Below, in pieces: positions 32,606 through 36,708 of a DNA stretch of 36,708 nucleotides. Both the position numbers and the translations under genes were made by a program. Within the stretch, counting starts at the first letter, position 1, and each line of letters starts with the position of its first letter. Origin of the DNA: Sphingomonas sp. UBA4766 (lineage in GTDB: Bacteria > Pseudomonadota > Alphaproteobacteria > Sphingomonadales > Sphingomonadaceae). The notes under the pieces are model-generated. The model was not told the DNA's origin. It saw only the letters and a program-made list of their open reading frames with translations, and made no database searches. The stretch is from contig DHHS01000078.1 in the NCBI GenBank assembly GCA_002403415.1, forward strand, positions 1-36,708, given 5' to 3'.

Positions 32606-32841
32606 CCGACACCGACCGCCTCGCGCAGACGCGCTATTACGTCATGACGCTCGCGCGGATTTCAGGCGCGGCGGGCGCAGTGCTTGGCATCGTCATCCTC
32701 GCCCGCGCGACGCAATGGGGGGATCAGGTGATTGGCGGGGCACTCACCCTGGCGTCGCTGTTCGAGATGGCGGTCGTGCCGCGCGCGCTGGCGGCGCGGT
32801 GGCGGAGCCCGCCCGGCGGCCCGGACCTGCCCAAGCCGTGA
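32602..32841 (+). CDS. Small two-helix membrane protein
   Basis: A 79-residue protein with hydrophobic segments near 15-38 and 44-63 and a proline/glycine-rich C-terminus. No family is recognised. Its start overlaps the HAD stop by 4 bp and its stop overlaps the GTG of the ATP12-like gene by 4 bp (GTGA), so it belongs to a tightly coupled three-gene operon. Conserved placement next to an F1 assembly factor could hint at respiration, but this is inference only. Confidence 0.75.
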   Translation: MTDTDRLAQTRYYVMTLARISGAAGAVLGIVILARATQWGDQVIGGALTLASLFEMAVVPRALAARWRSPPGGPDLPKP

Positions 32842-33521
32842 AGCGGTTCTGGGCTGATGTGACGGTCACACCCGATGCCGGGATTGCGCTTGACGGCAAG
32901 CCTGTGCGCACGCCGGGCCGAGTGCCGCTGATCCTGCCGACCCCGGCGCTTGCCGAAGCAGTGGCGCAGGAGTGGCGCGCGGTCGAGAGCGAGATTGACC
33001 CCCGCGCGATGCCGCTGACCGGACTTGCCAATGCCGCAATCGACCGTATCGTCCCCGACCCGGCGCGATTTGCCGCAGGGCTTGCCGCCTATGCCGAAAG
33101 CGACTTGCTCTGCTACCGCGCTGACAGCCCCGCCGAACTGGTCGCTCGGCAAGCAGCCGCCTGGGATCCGCTGCTCGATTGGGCGCGCGCGACCTATGGA
33201 GTGGAGTTCGTGGTCACGACCGGGATCATGCACCAGCCGCAACCACCGGCAACGCTTGCCGCCCTTCGCCAGGCGATTACCGCGCAATCGCCGTTCGCGC
33301 TGGCCGCGCTATCACCGATCGTCACGATCAGCGGGTCGCTGGTCGCGGCGCTCGCGCTAGCTGAGGGGGCAGCGGGTGCCGAGGCGGTATGGCTCGCCGC
33401 CGAACTCGACGCCGAATGGCAGGCGGAGCAATGGGGCGAGGATGATCTCGCCGCCCCGGCGCGCCAGGCGCGGCGGCGCGACTTTGATGCCGGGGTCCAG
33501 TTGATCGGCCTGCTGCGCTGA
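32838..33521 (+). CDS. ATP12-family F1-ATPase assembly chaperone
   Basis: A 227-residue protein of the ATP12 family, which in mitochondria binds the F1 alpha subunit during ATP synthase assembly and is found in alphaproteobacteria. Family features are KRFWADVTV at the N-terminus, ALDGKPVRTPGRVPLILPTPALAEAVAQEW (split by the conserved KPVRTP), MPLTGLANAAIDRI, ESDLLCYRAD and the C-terminal ELDAEWQAEQWGEDDLA. The start is GTG at 32838, overlapping the upstream stop. Longer upstream frames are out of character with the family. It converges with gmk only 2 bp later. Confidence 0.9.
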   Translation: MKRFWADVTVTPDAGIALDGKPVRTPGRVPLILPTPALAEAVAQEWRAVESEIDPRAMPLTGLANAAIDRIVPDPARFAAGLAAYAESDLLCYRADSPAELVARQAAAWDPLLDWARATYGVEFVVTTGIMHQPQPPATLAALRQAITAQSPFALAALSPIVTISGSLVAALALAEGAAGAEAVWLAAELDAEWQAEQWGEDDLAAPARQARRRDFDAGVQLIGLLR

Positions 33522-33523
33522 AA

Positions 33524-34168
33524 CTACTTCATCAAATGGCGGATAAAGCCGATCAGCCCGGTCTGACGCGACCGTTTTAGCCGTTCGGCGGCCAAAATCG
33601 TCTGCACGTCGCGAAAACACTGATCGACGTCATCATTGACCAGCACATAGTCATAACCGTCCCAATGGCTGACCTCGGCGGCCGCGCGCTGCATCCGCGC
33701 GCCAATCACATCGGCCGAATCGGTCGCACGGCGGATGAGCCGCTCGTTGAGTTCCTCCATCGACGGCGGGAGGATGAACACCCGCACGACATCGCCACCC
33801 GCAATCTGGAACAATTGCTGCGCGCCCTGCCAGTCAATGTCGAACAGCACATCCTTGCCGTGCGCCAGCATCGCATCAACCTGTGCGCGGGGCGTGCCAT
33901 AGCGATGGCCAAATACGTGCGCCCATTCGAGAAATTCGTGGTTCGCGACCATCGCGCGAAACCGTTCCAGATCGACGAAATGATAATCCGCGCCGTCGAC
34001 TTCGCCGGGGCGAATCGGGCGCGTTGTCGCCGATACCGACATGGCAAGGTCAGGCTCCGCCTCCAGCAGCATCCGCGCGATGGTGGATTTGCCCGCGCCG
34101 GATGGCGAGGAGAGCACGAACAGCACGCCGCGGCGCTGAAAACCATGGGGGTCGTGGGGTCGGTCCAT
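33524..34168 (-). CDS. gmk: Guanylate kinase
   Basis: Phosphorylates GMP to GDP with ATP. The 214-residue protein has the P-loop SSPSGAGKSTI (about 20-30), the GMP-binding SVSATTRPIRPGEVDGADYHF and EFLEWAHVFGHRYGTP, and the FDIDWQGAQQL stretch with its Asp. The C-terminus includes YDYVLVNDDVDQCF, the standard ending region. It stands alone on the minus strand, 2 bp from the ATP12 stop in convergent orientation, and its upstream side abuts a fumarase-like remnant. Confidence 0.96.
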   Translation of the reverse strand: MDRPHDPHGFQRRGVLFVLSSPSGAGKSTIARMLLEAEPDLAMSVSATTRPIRPGEVDGADYHFVDLERFRAMVANHEFLEWAHVFGHRYGTPRAQVDAMLAHGKDVLFDIDWQGAQQLFQIAGGDVVRVFILPPSMEELNERLIRRATDSADVIGARMQRAAAEVSHWDGYDYVLVNDDVDQCFRDVQTILAAERLKRSRQTGLIGFIRHLMK

Positions 34169-34210
34169 GCGCGCTAGTGGCGTAGCACGCGCCGCGCCGT
34201 CAAGGGGCGA

Positions 34211-34318
34211 TCAGCCCATCATCTCGGGGCGAACCAGCCGATCAACGGTCGCCTCGTCGACCAGACCGGGCGCCCGCCCCGCCTGCCGCCCCGCCTGCCG
34301 CAGCGTCAAGCCGTGGTG
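34211..34318 (-). pseudogene. C-terminal remnant of a class II fumarase-like gene
   Basis: On the minus strand 36 codons ending in TGA (34211-34213) encode HHGLTLRQAG, a duplicated RQAG, RAPG, then LVDEATVDRLVRPEMMG. This is the pattern of the C-terminal domain of class II fumarases (GLTLxxAA, then LVxxxxxDxxVxPExM). No start or upstream catalytic part remains: the NTF2-like gene ends at 34341. The AGRQ/RQAG insertion comes from a perfect 12-bp tandem repeat at 34276-34299. It is too short to function. Alternative: a chance frame or a related aspartase-type lyase. I recall fumC beside sspB in other alphaproteobacteria, which would make this a deletion scar in an ancestral position. Confidence 0.6.
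34276..34299. repeat. 12-bp tandem duplication in the fumarase-like remnant
   Basis: GCCCCGCCTGCC is present twice without interruption (34276-34287 and 34288-34299). On the minus strand it adds four codons in frame to the remnant, consistent with relaxed selection. Confidence 0.85.
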
Positions 34319-34340
34319 GACACCACGCCCCCTGCGCCGA

Positions 34341-34706
34341 TCATCCGTTTAGCGTCATCAAGCCGAAAAAGCCGTTGATCTGGCGAAAGCGCCCCTGCGT
34401 GTCTAGACGCACCACGTCGAACCCGTCGATCAGCTTCGCCCCGTCGATCATGATCGCCCAGTGATAGCGCGCGCAATCATGGTGGAGATCGATCGCCGAC
34501 GTCCGCAGTGTTACGGCACCGGGCCGGGTACGCTGAAAATCAGCAACCATGTCCAAAAATGCGTCGATCCCGTGAATCTGGTGCAACGGATCGGTGAATT
34601 CGACATCGGGCGCGACGGCGGTTTCGAACAGGGCACGGCGCTTGCTCGCGTCCCATTCGTTCCAACCGGCCAGAAACGCCTCAAACGTCTGGGGCACCGA
34701 TGCCAT
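34341..34706 (-). CDS. NTF2/SnoaL-like nuclear transport factor 2 family protein
   Basis: A 121-residue small alpha+beta cone protein. Visible features are TFEAFLAGWNEWDASKR at the N-terminus, VEFTDPLHQIHGIDAFLD (typical of SnoaL-like folds), and the C-terminal strands RYHWAIMIDGAKLIDGFDVV and FRQINGFFG. Such proteins bind small ligands or act as isomerases/hydrolases; no catalytic assignment is possible. The ATG at 34706 is preferred; a GTG one codon earlier overlaps the sspB stop. The gene is 2 bp from sspB and likely co-transcribed with it. Confidence 0.85.
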   Translation of the reverse strand: MASVPQTFEAFLAGWNEWDASKRRALFETAVAPDVEFTDPLHQIHGIDAFLDMVADFQRTRPGAVTLRTSAIDLHHDCARYHWAIMIDGAKLIDGFDVVRLDTQGRFRQINGFFGLMTLNG

Positions 34707-34708
34707 CA

Positions 34709-35182
34709 CTATTTCTTGCGCTTGAAATCGACCGACACCACATTCGATCCGTCATCGCGCGCGCCGCCGTCATTTTCGGCCTCATCATGCGGCTCCGGCT
34801 CGTCGGGGCCGTCATTGGCCTGAAAGCGCAGCTCGAAATTGACCGCCGGGTCATGGAAACCGGTGATCGCCGCATAAGGTATGACCAGTTTCGACGGCAC
34901 CTGATTAAAGCTTAACCCGACCGAAAAGCGGGTGTCGTCAACCTTCAAATCCCAGAATTTATTCTGGAGGACGATCGTCATTTCATCCGGGAACCGTTCG
35001 ATCAGCCGCTTGGGGATTTCAACACCGGGAACTTGCGTCTTGAAAGTGATGTAAAAATGATGGGCACCGGGCAGGTCGCCGCTGCCCGCAATCGACCCGA
35101 GCACACGCCCCACGACCGCGCGCAGAGCCTCCTGCACGATTTCGTCATAGGGAATCAGGCTATCGGGCAGGGCGTCGCTCAT
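34709..35182 (-). CDS. sspB: SspB-family ClpXP adaptor (alphaproteobacterial type)
   Basis: A 157-residue protein of the SspB family, which tethers ssrA-tagged and other substrates to the ClpXP protease. The N-terminal domain has IPYDEIVQEALRAVVGRVL, HHFYITFKTQVPGVEIP and ERFPDEMTIVLQNKFWDL, then VGLSFNQVPSKLVIPYAAI, all typical. An acidic, unstructured linker (about 120-145) leads to the ClpX-binding tail VVSVDFKRKK. Architecture matches the Caulobacter protein (SspB-alpha). It is divergent from hisB across 72 bp, and the NTF2-like gene follows. Confidence 0.93.
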   Translation of the reverse strand: MSDALPDSLIPYDEIVQEALRAVVGRVLGSIAGSGDLPGAHHFYITFKTQVPGVEIPKRLIERFPDEMTIVLQNKFWDLKVDDTRFSVGLSFNQVPSKLVIPYAAITGFHDPAVNFELRFQANDGPDEPEPHDEAENDGGARDDGSNVVSVDFKRKK

Positions 35183-35254
35183 TTGTTAATTGACTAACGC
35201 CGTTCGCGGGGCGGTCAAGATTGCGCGCGCTGAAACTGGCGCTATGGGAAGGGG

Positions 35255-35842
35255 ATGCGCAGCGCCTCCATTTCCCGCACCACCAAAGAAACCGCCATCG
35301 GCGTGACCGTCAACCTTGACGGCACCGGGGCTTACACAATTTCGACGGGCATTGGGTTTCTCGACCATATGCTTGAACAATTGTCGCGCCATTCGCTGAT
35401 CGACCTCGAGGTGAAAGCGGTGGGCGACCTGCACATCGATCAGCACCACACGACCGAGGATACAGCGCTCGCGATTGGCGAGGCTGTGGTGAAGGCGCTG
35501 GGCGACAAAGCGGGTATCCGCCGCTATGGCGACGCGCTCTCGCCGATGGACGAAACGCTGACTCGAGTGGCGCTCGACATTTCGGGGCGGCCGTATCTGG
35601 TTTGGAAATCGGCGTTTTCGACGACGCGGCTCGGCGAAATGGACACCGAATTGTTCGAACACTGGTTCCACAGTTTCGCACAGTCGGCCGGGCTCACGCT
35701 CCATGTCGAAACGCTTTACGGGCATAACAACCACCACATCATCGAAAGCGCGTTCAAAGGGCTGGCGCGCGCCCTGCGCACCGCAATCGAGATCGACCCT
35801 CGCAAGGGGAGCGCGATTCCGTCGACCAAGGGCGTGTTGTAG
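35255..35842 (+). CDS. hisB: Imidazoleglycerol-phosphate dehydratase
   Basis: Catalyses the sixth step of histidine synthesis, dehydrating imidazole glycerol phosphate. The 195-residue monofunctional form lacks the N-terminal phosphatase found in enterobacterial HisB. The metal-binding histidine clusters DHMLEQLSRHS, DQHHTTEDTA and GHNNHHIIESAFKGL are all intact, as is GIRRYGDALSPMDE. Start is the ATG at 35255 after GGGAAGGGG. hisH follows 2 bp later, so the operon runs hisB-hisH-hisA. Confidence 0.97.
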   Translation: MRSASISRTTKETAIGVTVNLDGTGAYTISTGIGFLDHMLEQLSRHSLIDLEVKAVGDLHIDQHHTTEDTALAIGEAVVKALGDKAGIRRYGDALSPMDETLTRVALDISGRPYLVWKSAFSTTRLGEMDTELFEHWFHSFAQSAGLTLHVETLYGHNNHHIIESAFKGLARALRTAIEIDPRKGSAIPSTKGVL

Positions 35843-35844
35843 CA

Positions 35845-36456
35845 ATGGCGGAACGGATCGCGCTGATCGATTACGGCGCGGGCAATCTTCACTCGGTCGC
35901 AAACGCGCTGAAGGCGGCGGGCGCTGGCACGGTGGAGGTGACGGCGAGCGCCGCCGTCGTTGCCTGTGCCGACCGGATCGTTTTGCCCGGCGTCGGCGCG
36001 TTTGGCGCGTGCGCGGCGGCGCTTCGCGCGCTGCCGGGCATGACCGAGGCGCTGACAGTGCGCGTCATCGGCGGCGGGGTGCCGTTTCTGGGCATTTGCG
36101 TCGGGATGCAGTTGATGGCGACGCGGGGCCATGAATTTGGCACGCACCCTGGCCTGGGCTGGATTTCGGGCGACGTCGCGCGGATCGAACCCTCAGGCGA
36201 CGATGCCAGGATCCCGCACATGGGGTGGAACGATGTTGTACCCGCCACCCCCCACCCGCTCATCGAACCGGGCGAGGCCTATTTCCTCCACAGCTATGCA
36301 TTCAGCGGCAGCGATGTCGTCGCCACCACTGCGCATGGTGGCCCGGTGGCGGCGGCGATTGGCCGCGCCAATATGCTCGGCGTGCAGTTTCACCCCGAAA
36401 AGAGCCAGCGTTACGGCCTTGCGCTGCTCGAACGTTTTATAAAGTGGCGCCCATGA
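35845..36456 (+). CDS. hisH: Imidazole glycerol phosphate synthase, glutaminase subunit
   Basis: HisH releases ammonia from glutamine and channels it to HisF. The 203-residue class I glutamine amidotransferase has the nucleophile Cys in LGICVGMQLM, the oxyanion-region LPGVGAFG, and the His/Glu of the triad in GVQFHPEKSQRYG. The N-terminal IDYGAGNLHSVANAL is characteristic. It follows hisB by 2 bp and overlaps hisA by 4 bp. HisF is not in the window and probably lies just beyond the right edge. Confidence 0.97.
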   Translation: MAERIALIDYGAGNLHSVANALKAAGAGTVEVTASAAVVACADRIVLPGVGAFGACAAALRALPGMTEALTVRVIGGGVPFLGICVGMQLMATRGHEFGTHPGLGWISGDVARIEPSGDDARIPHMGWNDVVPATPHPLIEPGEAYFLHSYAFSGSDVVATTAHGGPVAAAIGRANMLGVQFHPEKSQRYGLALLERFIKWRP

Positions 36457-36708
36457 GCCTGATCGTCTTTCCCGCCATCGACCTTAAGCAAGGCCAAGTT
36501 GTTCGCCTGGCAGAGGGCGATATGGCCCGCGCGACGGTCTATGGCGATGATCCGGCGGCGCAAGCGATGCTGTTCGCAGGCCAGGGCGCGGCGCACCTCC
36601 ACGTCGTCGATCTCGACGGCGCCTTTGCGGGTGATTCGGTGAATGGAGAGGCCGTCGGGGCCATCGTCGCGCGCTTTCCCGGTCATGTGCAGCTTGGCGG
36701 CGGCATCC
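36453..36708 (+). CDS. hisA: Phosphoribosyl-formimino-AICAR-phosphate isomerase, 5' part
   Basis: HisA isomerises ProFAR to PRFAR in histidine synthesis. Only the first 85 codons are present because the window ends. The visible part has FPAIDLKQGQVVRL with the catalytic Asp at about 10, HLHVVDLDGAFAG and VQLGGGI, the phosphate-binding start of the first half-barrel. The ATG overlaps the hisH stop (ATGA). The gene is cut by the window edge, not broken. Confidence 0.95.
   Translation, partial: MSLIVFPAIDLKQGQVVRLAEGDMARATVYGDDPAAQAMLFAGQGAAHLHVVDLDGAFAGDSVNGEAVGAIVARFPGHVQLGGGI

Overview
This looks like a chromosomal window from a high-GC alphaproteobacterium, most likely a sphingomonad (Sphingomonas/Sphingopyxis type). 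Supporting families are an alphaproteobacterial SspB adaptor, an ATP12-type F1 chaperone, a CIRCE-controlled groESL operon, and a PrsK/PrsR/PrsT module of the exosortase (XrtA)/PEP-CTERM system. No tRNA, rRNA, CRISPR array, insertion sequence or phage gene was recognised. Most of the window is ordinary core genome packed into short, translationally coupled operons; gene identities are from motif reading by eye.

Layout. 1-1461: a less GC-rich accessory locus with one two-TM orphan gene, flanked by sequence sharing short repeat words. 1462-6157 (minus): a PepSY protein, an OmpR-type regulator, a sensor kinase, a crotonase, a pyrimidine-nucleotidase-like HAD and dapD. 6189-9415 (plus): an M61-like metallopeptidase and an Uup-type ABC-F ATPase. 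9490-16304 (minus): four overlapping genes for prsT, prsR, prsK and a polyprenyl-phosphate sugar transferase, with manC and a GNAT gene divergent (16474-18032). 18017-24881: a GT-C-like membrane protein, small secreted proteins, an RluC/D-type pseudouridine synthase, crcB, a lipoprotein, a PlsC-like acyltransferase and a 758-bp gap. 24882-29541: sppA, a PAT-like acetyltransferase and DUF2490 (minus), divergent from a MATE transporter. 29581-31833: groESL with CIRCE and downstream hairpins. 31946-33521: a HAD phosphatase, a small membrane protein and an ATP12-like gene. 33524-35182 (minus): gmk, a fumarase-like 3' remnant, an NTF2-like gene and sspB. 35255-36708: hisB, hisH and the start of hisA.

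How they work together. The most system-like part is 9490-17535. A membrane GAF histidine kinase (PrsK) and a sigma-54 activator (PrsR) are co-translated with a TPR protein (PrsT) and with the enzyme that would start a repeat unit on the lipid carrier; a GDP-mannose-forming enzyme diverges from the same promoter region. By family knowledge this module controls exopolysaccharide and PEP-CTERM protein production, but neither the exosortase nor a PEP-CTERM substrate is in the window. The other clear regulatory unit is PepSY-regulator-kinase at 3764-6157. The best structural surprise is the 36-codon C-terminal remnant of a class II fumarase (34211-34318), carrying a 12-bp tandem duplication, between gmk and the sspB operon.
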